NCBI GenBank assembly: GCA_026645815.1
Contig: JAPKMR010000011.1
Span: 35,486-99,485 of the forward strand
Length of the DNA: 64,000 bases
From: Anaerolineae bacterium
GTDB taxonomy: Bacteria > Chloroflexota > Anaerolineae > B4-G1 > SLSP01
Reading direction: 5' to 3'
The notes beneath the pieces are model-generated. The model saw only the letters and a program-made list of their open reading frames with translations. It was not told where the DNA came from and did not search any database. Positions 1 to 6,616 of the stretch are shown here, one piece after another. Position numbers and translations under genes: made by a program. Each line of letters begins with the position of its first letter. Positions within the stretch are counted from its first letter, which is position 1.

Positions 1-1
1 C

Positions 2-889
2 TTCAGCAACACCGGCACGGGTGTCTATGGCTGGACAGGGTCGCTCAGCGGAACAACCACGGGCGTCTATGGCCAGAGCATCAGCAGCTCCAACGGCGCC
101 ATAGGCGTCAAGGGCGCGGCAACCGCGGGCTCCGGCGCAACCTACGGCGTCTATGGGAGCAGCGAAAGCACCCAGGGTGTGGGCGTCTACGGCTCAGGGA
201 GGACCGGCGTTTATGGCGCTTCCAACGCTACCAGCGGCACTACCTACGGGTTGTTCGCCAACAACGCGAGCTCGAGCGGTTATGCCGTCTATGCGCAAGC
301 AGCGGCGACTAGCGGTACGAATTACGGCATCCGCGCCAGCACAAACTCCAGTAGCGGGTATGCGGGCTTTTTTATCGGGCGCACGCACGTTGCTGGCGAC
401 TTGAGCGCAAGCGGAACCAAGTCGTTCTTGATTGATCACCCACTCGACCCCGCAAACCAATATCTCTACCATTACAATGTGGAAAGCCCGGAGCCGTACA
501 ATCTCTATCGCGGCACGGCAAAGCTCGATGCAGACGGCTCAGCCTGGGTGGAGTTGCCGGAGTACTTCGAGGCTATCAACACCGATTTCAGCTATCAACT
601 GACGGCTGTGGGAGCGGCAATGCCGAATCTGCACATTTCGAAGACGGTGAGCGGCAATCGCTTCCAAATCAGCGGAGGCGCGCCGAATATGTCCGTCTCG
701 TGGCAGGTAACGGCGCAGCGGAATGATCCCTGGGTACGGGATAACGGTTTCCTCACAGAGACACTCAAGCCGGCGGAGGAACAGGGCACCTATCTCTACC
801 CACAGGGTTACGGTCAACCCGTGGAAATGGGCCGGGACACGCTCACGGCAGAGCCGTTACCGGCTGCGGGTCTGAAGTTGCAGGATTAG
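2..889 (+). CDS. GVYG-repeat secreted/surface protein, C-terminal part (5' end outside window)
   Basis: The frame is open from the first bases of the window, so the true start lies upstream. The visible first half is built of degenerate short repeats around G-V-Y-G / Y-G-(V/I/L)-(Y/R/F) separated by Ser/Thr/Ala/Asn-rich stretches, a pattern expected of an extended beta-helix or stalk. The last ~150 residues are a distinct non-repetitive domain starting near SFLIDHPLDP and containing SWQVTAQR; I recall this tail from other bacterial repeat proteins of unknown function. It probably lies outside the cell, but the signal peptide is not in view. The next gene starts 16 nt downstream, so the two are probably co-transcribed. 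The function is unknown; adhesin or tail-fibre-like are guesses. Confidence 0.75.
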   Translation, partial: FSNTGTGVYGWTGSLSGTTTGVYGQSISSSNGAIGVKGAATAGSGATYGVYGSSESTQGVGVYGSGRTGVYGASNATSGTTYGLFANNASSSGYAVYAQAAATSGTNYGIRASTNSSSGYAGFFIGRTHVAGDLSASGTKSFLIDHPLDPANQYLYHYNVESPEPYNLYRGTAKLDADGSAWVELPEYFEAINTDFSYQLTAVGAAMPNLHISKTVSGNRFQISGGAPNMSVSWQVTAQRNDPWVRDNGFLTETLKPAEEQGTYLYPQGYGQPVEMGRDTLTAEPLPAAGLKLQD

Positions 890-905
890 CCTGCGTGGAG
901 GACTA

Positions 906-1220
906 ATGGCTCGAAAACGCATGATGATGTTGGGCGCGGTGCTGGGGCTATTGGCGCTGGCACAGCTGTTTCCTGGCGCACTGTTGCAGGAGGCGGCAGC
1001 ACAGACACCCACGCTGGTGCTGCGGCGGCACACGTTTGGTAACGCGGGCGGAAGGGTAGCGGGCGGCAATCTGATGCTCGATGCCACACTGGGCCAGCCC
1101 TCGGTGGCAGGGGTACTTAATGGTAGCACGTTGCGGTTGAGCGCCGGTTATTGGGCGGCGAACGGCATCGCGCTGCCCGGAGGCAACTATCGGGTGTACC
1201 TGCCGCTGGTGATGAAGTAG
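906..1220 (+). CDS. Small secreted protein with C-terminal YLPLVMK motif
   Basis: A 104-residue protein with an N-terminal signal peptide (Arg/Lys start, hydrophobic run to about residue 28, AxA-like end AAA-Q). The middle carries a GQPSVAG...L.GYW pattern, which I recall from short beta-rich segments of secreted proteins. The last residues are VYLPLVMK, almost identical to the end of the 1768-residue protease at 13636-18942 (VYLPLVMR plus three residues). The shared tail suggests a C-terminal sorting or anchoring signal in this organism; that is inference. It lies 16 nt behind the GVYG-repeat gene and is followed by a strong hairpin. Its function is otherwise unknown. Confidence 0.7.
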   Translation: MARKRMMMLGAVLGLLALAQLFPGALLQEAAAQTPTLVLRRHTFGNAGGRVAGGNLMLDATLGQPSVAGVLNGSTLRLSAGYWAANGIALPGGNYRVYLPLVMK

Positions 1221-1304
1221 GCGCGCAAGCCAACCGCAGACGGCTGACCGCGGACCGGAAGATTGCGGAGGACGTGAGTGAGCGCGGGCGGGGTGCGCGA
1301 AAAG

Positions 1305-1353
1305 CTTAATGGGCCACCACGCCCTGGGAATCCCCCAGGGCGTGGTGATTAAG
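1305..1353. terminator. Bidirectional hairpin between convergent genes
   Basis: Perfect 14-bp stem (1315-1328 with 1334-1347, five-base loop), extended by a second 6-bp helix CTTAAT/ATTAAG beyond a 4-nt bulge. It sits between the plus-strand gene ending at 1220 and the minus-strand gene ending at 1382, so it can end both transcripts. There is no long T tract. Confidence 0.6.
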
Positions 1354-1381
1354 TGGCGCATTGGGCACGCGCTGGCGGCGA

Positions 1382-1822
1382 CTAGGGATCCATGTGATAC
1401 ATGCACACCCAGTAATAGCGCTCACCATCCTGACCGAAGAAGTCCCGCAGATCAGCGTCGTCTCCATCAAGATCAACGTAGGTGGTGTCCAAGGTCCATG
1501 GCCACGGCACCTGACCAAAGAAGTTAGCGTTATCACAGTCAGCCACCGGGAACTTTGCCACAGGCTTGAAGACGATGTGCAGTGCGGTCGCGGTCATGTC
1601 CGGGTGGTACTTGCACTCAGGGTTATTGCGCCACTCGTGCACGATGCCGTTCGCTGTCTCCATGAAGTAGCCCTCACAGTAGGCATAATAGCCCGGCTCC
1701 CACCCCAATTGGTCGAAGCGGACGAAGATCCCGTTCAGGGCGCCCCCCTTGGCCAGGACAGCGCCGGTAATTACGGTGAGAAGCAGCAAAGCTGCAGCCA
1801 GCGCCAAAATGTGTTTCTTCAT
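1382..1822 (-). CDS. Small secreted protein of unknown function
   Basis: 146 residues. The first 25 form a clear signal peptide (MKK, then a Leu/Ala-rich core, ending near AVLAKG). The mature part is acidic and aromatic, with four Cys that could form disulfides outside the membrane. The start at 1822 is supported by an AAGGAGGG Shine-Dalgarno about 8 nt upstream. No family was recognised. The gene stands alone between a convergent neighbour downstream and another secreted-protein gene upstream on the same strand. Confidence 0.65.
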   Translation of the reverse strand: MKKHILALAAALLLLTVITGAVLAKGGALNGIFVRFDQLGWEPGYYAYCEGYFMETANGIVHEWRNNPECKYHPDMTATALHIVFKPVAKFPVADCDNANFFGQVPWPWTLDTTYVDLDGDDADLRDFFGQDGERYYWVCMYHMDP

Positions 1823-1980
1823 CTCAAGTCCCTCCTTTCAGTGGACCAGACAAGTTTTGGATGAACCATTTCTAGCTAGCAAGCCGTGTCTGATAACAAT
1901 GCTCCAAAGTCACCCCCGTTCCTGCCGTGGGACCCCCGTGGCAGCCCGCGCGGACCTCGATCGTGACATCGTGACATGAG

Positions 1981-2583
1981 CTACTCCGGCGGGTACCCCA
2001 TGAAGCCCCAGCCCCACTGAAGGGTGGTTTCAGGCGCCTGGATACCGTAGACCTCATCGCATTGCGCGCGCCAGTACACGACCAACCCGCCTTCAGTCCC
2101 CGTGGTCCAGTATCCGCGTATCGTCTGGAAGCCGGCCCCGGTTGCAGTACAGCCGGTGAGCGCCTCAAAGCGCTCGAGCATCGTGCCCGTCGAACCATCC
2201 GGTTGGAGCACCAGCGGGAACGTCTGCCCGCGAATCCGGTCGCCTGTGCCCGCCGCGAGATGTCCGGTGAAGGTCAGGGGCGTCACCGCGTTGAAGACGG
2301 AATCGTAACACGGCACACCGGGGATCAGCCCGGGGCCGCTTCCGGGAGAGACCACAGTCACCGTGATCGCATTCCCATCAATCGTCGCCGTCACCATCGC
2401 CGGGCAGACGGACAAATAGAGGATGTCCTGCTCGCCGTTTTGGCTGCCGGGGGTCGGGTTATTGAGCCAATCCCCACTAAACCCGCTCATCGTATACGCC
2501 CCAACCTGCGAATAGCCATAGTAGGTCATCGTGTCGCTGGCGCTGGCAGGGATAACTAGCAACGTCACCAGCAACACCGTCAA
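1981..2583 (-). CDS. Secreted protein of unknown function, start codon uncertain
   Basis: About 200 residues from the TTG at 2583, with a hydrophobic N-terminus ending in PASAS and a mature domain rich in Thr/Gly/Cys, probably beta-rich. The TTG lacks a Shine-Dalgarno and leaves a signal peptide without a charged head. Ten codons upstream the same frame contains an ATA at 2613 with AAGGAG seven bases before it. Starting there gives INRKVW followed by the hydrophobic core, a much better signal peptide. Either a rare ATA start is used or the TTG is weakly initiated. No protein family was recognised. It is probably exported, like its downstream neighbour. Confidence 0.6.
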   Translation of the reverse strand: MTVLLVTLLVIPASASDTMTYYGYSQVGAYTMSGFSGDWLNNPTPGSQNGEQDILYLSVCPAMVTATIDGNAITVTVVSPGSGPGLIPGVPCYDSVFNAVTPLTFTGHLAAGTGDRIRGQTFPLVLQPDGSTGTMLERFEALTGCTATGAGFQTIRGYWTTGTEGGLVVYWRAQCDEVYGIQAPETTLQWGWGFMGYPPE

Positions 2584-2690
2584 ACCGACAACTGTCCATA
2601 CTTTGCGGTTTATCGCACCTCTCCTTTCCCGCTAAACTGACTGAAGTATTATTCGAGCCATGATTTTGTTCAACGCTCACCTCCCAAACG

Positions 2691-2918
2691 TCAAAGCGTC
2701 GGTGCACCATCACCCCCTTCCACGGGCGCGGCTTCGGCCTCGCTATCTGGCGGGAGTGACTGCGTCTCGAGGTATTTGAACAGATCCTCCAGACTAGCGA
2801 AGCCCAGCAACTCGTGCGTGTGCGCGTCTTCCAGCGAGACGCGCCATGCATCGCGCGTTTCGCGCACGTGCCATAAGCGCAGCAGATAGGCCTGGTAGGA
2901 TTTGGGATTCTCGGACAT
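2691..2918 (-). CDS. Small conserved hypothetical protein
   Basis: 75 residues with no signal peptide. The core reads Y-L-L-R-L-W-x-V-R-E, then W-R-x-S-L-E-D, then G-F-A-S-L-E-x-L-F-x-Y-L. I recall this pattern from short hypothetical proteins in Chloroflexota, but know no function. The C-terminus is a low-complexity Glu/Ala/Pro tail. A GGGAGGG ribosome site precedes the ATG. It starts 56 nt after the ABM-domain gene at 2975-3268 and is likely in an operon with it. Confidence 0.6.
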   Translation of the reverse strand: MSENPKSYQAYLLRLWHVRETRDAWRVSLEDAHTHELLGFASLEDLFKYLETQSLPPDSEAEAAPVEGGDGAPTL

Positions 2919-2974
2919 CGGCGCCCTCCCGTTTGGTCAAGTTGAGGCGACTGACGTGCCGTGGCGGAAAGGCC

Positions 2975-3268
2975 TTACGGCTTGACACTGACCTCGTAGA
3001 GCTCCCGTACTGGCGGCGCGGAGAAGACGCCCTTGAACCGGGCGAGCTGCTGCAGATAAAAACCGCTGGATTCGGCTGCGATCATATCCGCTTCTGTTTC
3101 CCAGAGGAAAATCGAGATCCCCTTACCGGTCTCGCGGTCCGCCAGCGCGTAGAAACCGTGGAATCCTTTCTCCTGCTCTGAAGCCGGCACCACATGGTCC
3201 CGCATGATACTGATAGCCTCATCCACCTTATCGAGCGGGGTCTGAACAAAAGTGACTCTCGCGTACAT
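2975..3268 (-). CDS. ABM-like dimeric alpha/beta-barrel protein
   Basis: 97 residues starting MYARVTFVQ, with the pattern of the antibiotic biosynthesis monooxygenase (ABM) / dimeric alpha-beta barrel fold: a first beta strand, helix around DKVDEAISIM, a GFHGFYAL strand, the ISIFLWETEADM segment, and a C-terminal YEVSV strand. Such proteins act as cytoplasmic dimers, as small oxygenases, heme-degrading enzymes or stress proteins; the substrate cannot be read from sequence. The start is supported by GGGAGGTG just upstream. Probably the first gene of a short minus-strand operon with the 75-residue protein downstream. Confidence 0.7.
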   Translation of the reverse strand: MYARVTFVQTPLDKVDEAISIMRDHVVPASEQEKGFHGFYALADRETGKGISIFLWETEADMIAAESSGFYLQQLARFKGVFSAPPVRELYEVSVKP

Positions 3269-3568
3269 CGTTGCACCTCCCTGATTGAATGCCAGAATTC
3301 GTGTACCGTAGCGTTAGGATGATCCCAAATCGCGCACCCTGTCGGTCGCCTCACGTTGACCTTCACCCCTACGATAGCACGCCCCTCTCAGCAAACTCTG
3401 AAAAGAGTCTAAAATAACGCTGAAATCGCTTGAAGTGCAGCCATTTTCACGTTATACTGATATTCAAGGTCTTGTTTCAACAAAAAGGGGAAAATGGCAT
3501 GGGGCGGGCCGCCTCCCTCCCCCATAGTCCAGCCTTCCGATAGGGTACCCGCGAAAGGAGGTTCTCCC
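3269..3568. other. Divergent intergenic region
   Basis: A 300-base region between the minus-strand ABM gene and the plus-strand SARP-kinase gene. It holds the plus-strand promoter at 3430-3458 and about 100 nt of leader. No further gene or convincing minus-strand promoter was seen. Confidence 0.5.
3430..3458 (+). promoter_or_regulatory. Sigma70-like promoter of the SARP-kinase gene
   Basis: TTGAAG at 3430-3435 and TATACT at 3453-3458 are separated by exactly 17 nt. Transcription would start near 3465, leaving a leader of about 100 nt before the ATG at 3569. Confidence 0.55.
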
Positions 3569-6500
3569 ATGCCGAACCTGAAAGTCACGCTGCTAGGCCA
3601 CTTCACCGCCTCCCTGGATGACACCCCGGTCGAGACGTTCGCCTACGAGAAAGTGCGCGCCTTGCTGGCCTACCTGGTCGTGGAGGCCGCAACACCGCAC
3701 AGCCGGGGGCACGTTGCCGACTTGCTCTGGCCGGGCTACCCCGAACGGAGCGCCCGCCAGAACCTCAGCCAGGCGCTCTCCACGCTGCGCGGCGCGTTGG
3801 GCGACCGCGACAACGATCGGCCGCCTTTCCTGCTGGCAGATCACCGCGAGCTGCAGTTCAACCCCGCGTGCGATCTGTGGCTCGATGTGGAGGCTATGAC
3901 CGCGCACCTCAACGCTGTGCAGACGCACGCGCACGCGGCGTTGAGCGAGTGCGCACCCTGCATCGCGCACCTCGAAGCCGCCGCCAGCCTCTATCACGGC
4001 GACTTCCTGGCGGACCTGCTCGTGGATGACAGCGCGCCCTTCGAGGAATGGGCGCTGCTCAAACGCGAGTCCCTGCGCCGTCACATGCTAGACGCGCTCG
4101 AGCAGTTGACCGAGAGCAACCTCCAACACGGCGACGCGGCAACTGCCCTGAAGTATGCTCGCCGCCAACTCGAACTGGATGCCTGGCGCGAACCGGCCCA
4201 CCGCCAGGTGATGCGCGCCCTGGTCCTGAGCGGGCAGCGCACCGCCGCCATCGCCCATTACGAGGAGTGCCGTCGCGCCCTCGCCACCGGCTTGGGCGTG
4301 GAACCTGAAGCCGCGACGATGGAACTAGCGCAGATCCTCAGGTCCAACACGCTGCCCGAGAGGTCACGGATCTCCGCCGACGCTGGCGCGGGCAAGGTGG
4401 ATCTGGTCGGGCGGGCTGTGGGCAATTACCGCATCGTCGAAACCCTGGGAGACAGCGGTATGGCCCACGTCTACAAAGCGTACCACACCCGCCTGGCGCG
4501 TTACGTGGTGCTCAAGTTCATCCGCCCTGAATTGCTCGAACCAGCGGCCTTGCGCGCCTTCGAGAAGGAAGCCAAGACGCTCGCCAGCCTCAACCACCCC
4601 AACGTGATCCAGGTTTATGACTTCGGCGAACTTGAGGACGCCACCCGCCAACCCTACCTGGTGCTGGAGTATATCGTCGGGCGAAGCCTCGCGGATTGGC
4701 TGCCCAAAGGGAAGTCGCTGCCGCTGGAGCAGGTCTGGCCGATTCTCCAGCAGGTGAGCGCCGCCCTCGATTACGCTCACGCGCTTGGCGTCATCCACCG
4801 CGACATCAAAGCCGGCAACGTGATGCTCACGCCCGACGGCCGCGCACTGTTGGGCGATTTCGGCATCTCCATGCTGCGGCGCGCCGATGAGGATGCCACG
4901 CACACCAGCACTGCCAGCGAAACACCGGGCTATTTGGCTCCAGAGGAGGTGGATCACAGCCTCGGTCCGATCGGCCCGGAGACGGATGTGTACGCGCTGG
5001 GCGCCGTTGCTTACGAGATGCTCACCGGTCGCCGTCCCTTTGAGGCCGAGAGCACCCTCACTGGAATGGCGCGGCTTGCGCAGGCCGACCCCACACCGCC
5101 GCGCCGGTATGTGGCCGACCTGCCCATCGCAGTGGAGCAGGTGCTGCTCAAGGCGCTGGCGCGGAATCCGCGGGAACGCTACGCCCAGGCCAGCAGCTTT
5201 GTACAGGCGTTGGCTTCGGCCGCTCCGGAGGCGCCGCCAAGTGGCACGGCCTGGTGGCCGCATTTGGTGGGAGAGCCTGCCCCCGCGCCCGGCGATGCGC
5301 CCTTCAAGGGCCTGCAACACTTCGATGTGGCAGACGCGGACCGCTTCTTTGGACGCGAGGCATTGACGACGCGCCTGGTGCGCCAGGTCATGCCGGTTGC
5401 GCCGCACGATCGCCACGTGGGACGGGCGCGCTTTCTGGCCATCATCGGGGCGTCGGGCAGCGGCAAATCCTCGCTGGTACGCGCAGGACTGGTTGCCACA
5501 CTGCAACGCGGCACGGTCAGCTCCGACGGGCCACCAACCACGGCGCCGCATACAGCCACCATCCTCACCCCCACCGCGCATCCCCTGGAGGCGCTGGCGC
5601 TCGCCCTCAGCCGCGATAGCGATAGCCTCACCGCGGCAACCACGCTGATGGACGACCTGGCTCGCGACCCCCGCAGCCTGCGGCTTCACTTCCAACAACA
5701 GCACCGGCGAAGCGACGAAGCGTCAGGGAAAAGGCCAACTCCAAGCAACCACCTGCAACTCCTCGTCATTGATCAATTCGAGGAGATTTTCACGCTCTGC
5801 CGCGCCCCTGCCGAGCGCGAGGCGTTCATCGCCAACCTGCTCAACGCGGCGCAGAGCGACAGCGCGGAGGTGTTCGTGGTGATCACCCTTCGCGCCGACT
5901 TCTACGAGCATTGCGCGGCCTATCCCGAGCTGCGCGAGATGGTGAGCCAGCGCCAGGTCTACATCGGCCCGATGACGGCAGACGGTTTGCGCCACGCGAT
6001 CGAGGAACCGGCGCAGCGCGCGGGGTGGACGTTCGAACCGGGACTGGTGGAGCTGCTGCTGCGCGACGTGGGCGTCACTGATGGACAGCAGCCGGAGCCG
6101 GGGGCGCTGCCGCTACTTTCGCACGCGCTGCTGGAGACGTGGCAACGCCGCCGCGGGCGCACGATGACGCTCGGCGGGTACGCAGAAGCCGGTGGGGTAC
6201 ATGGCGCCATCGCCAAGACCGCGGAAGCGGTGTACCGACAGCTGGATGCAAAGGAACAGGCGCTGGCGCGCAGCATCTTCCTGCGTCTGACAGAGCTCGG
6301 CGAGGGCACCCAGGATACGCGCCGACGGGTGACACTGGCGGAGCTGCGCGCGCAGCACCCGGAGGCAGAACTTGTCAATGGGGTACTGGCGCGGCTGGCG
6401 GACGCACGCCTGATCACGACCGAGCAGGAGACGGCGCAGGTGGCGCATGAGGCGCTCATCCGCGAGTGGCCCACCCTGCGCTGCTGGCTGGAAGCGGACC

Positions 6501-6616
6501 GCGAGGGCCTGCGGCTGCACCGGCACCTCACCGATGCGGCGCAGGCCTGGGAGCGGCTGGAACGCGATCCCGGCGAGCTCTATCGCGGAGCGCGACTGGC
6601 GCAAGCCATGGAGTAG
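3569..6616 (+). CDS. SARP - Ser/Thr kinase - STAND NTPase, front part of an amber-interrupted giant regulator
   Basis: 1015 residues to a TAG at 6614-6616. Residues ~1-265 are a SARP-type regulator: a winged-helix DNA-binding part (KVRALLAYLVVEA, HVADLLWPGYP) followed by a bacterial transcriptional activation domain. Residues ~285-545 are a Ser/Thr kinase with Lys316 (VLKFI), HRDIKAGN with Asp412 and DFG Asp430; the glycine loop is weakened (LGDSGMA). Residues ~595-1015 are a STAND NTPase with Walker A GASGSGKSS near 626 and Walker B LLVIDQFEE near 730. The ATG at 3569 follows AAGGAGG by seven bases, so it is preferred to an open frame from 3494. The frame continues without shift past the stop into the WD40 half, and homologues as I recall them carry Trp at this position, so TGG to TAG is likely. 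Confidence 0.85.
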   Translation: MPNLKVTLLGHFTASLDDTPVETFAYEKVRALLAYLVVEAATPHSRGHVADLLWPGYPERSARQNLSQALSTLRGALGDRDNDRPPFLLADHRELQFNPACDLWLDVEAMTAHLNAVQTHAHAALSECAPCIAHLEAAASLYHGDFLADLLVDDSAPFEEWALLKRESLRRHMLDALEQLTESNLQHGDAATALKYARRQLELDAWREPAHRQVMRALVLSGQRTAAIAHYEECRRALATGLGVEPEAATMELAQILRSNTLPERSRISADAGAGKVDLVGRAVGNYRIVETLGDSGMAHVYKAYHTRLARYVVLKFIRPELLEPAALRAFEKEAKTLASLNHPNVIQVYDFGELEDATRQPYLVLEYIVGRSLADWLPKGKSLPLEQVWPILQQVSAALDYAHALGVIHRDIKAGNVMLTPDGRALLGDFGISMLRRADEDATHTSTASETPGYLAPEEVDHSLGPIGPETDVYALGAVAYEMLTGRRPFEAESTLTGMARLAQADPTPPRRYVADLPIAVEQVLLKALARNPRERYAQASSFVQALASAAPEAPPSGTAWWPHLVGEPAPAPGDAPFKGLQHFDVADADRFFGREALTTRLVRQVMPVAPHDRHVGRARFLAIIGASGSGKSSLVRAGLVATLQRGTVSSDGPPTTAPHTATILTPTAHPLEALALALSRDSDSLTAATTLMDDLARDPRSLRLHFQQQHRRSDEASGKRPTPSNHLQLLVIDQFEEIFTLCRAPAEREAFIANLLNAAQSDSAEVFVVITLRADFYEHCAAYPELREMVSQRQVYIGPMTADGLRHAIEEPAQRAGWTFEPGLVELLLRDVGVTDGQQPEPGALPLLSHALLETWQRRRGRTMTLGGYAEAGGVHGAIAKTAEAVYRQLDAKEQALARSIFLRLTELGEGTQDTRRRVTLAELRAQHPEAELVNGVLARLADARLITTEQETAQVAHEALIREWPTLRCWLEADREGLRLHRHLTDAAQAWERLERDPGELYRGARLAQAME

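Noticed and set aside
4364-5704. Minus-strand open frame of about 446 codons
   Set aside because: It is antisense to the kinase-STAND region, with a low-complexity Gln/Arg/Gly-rich translation and no motifs.
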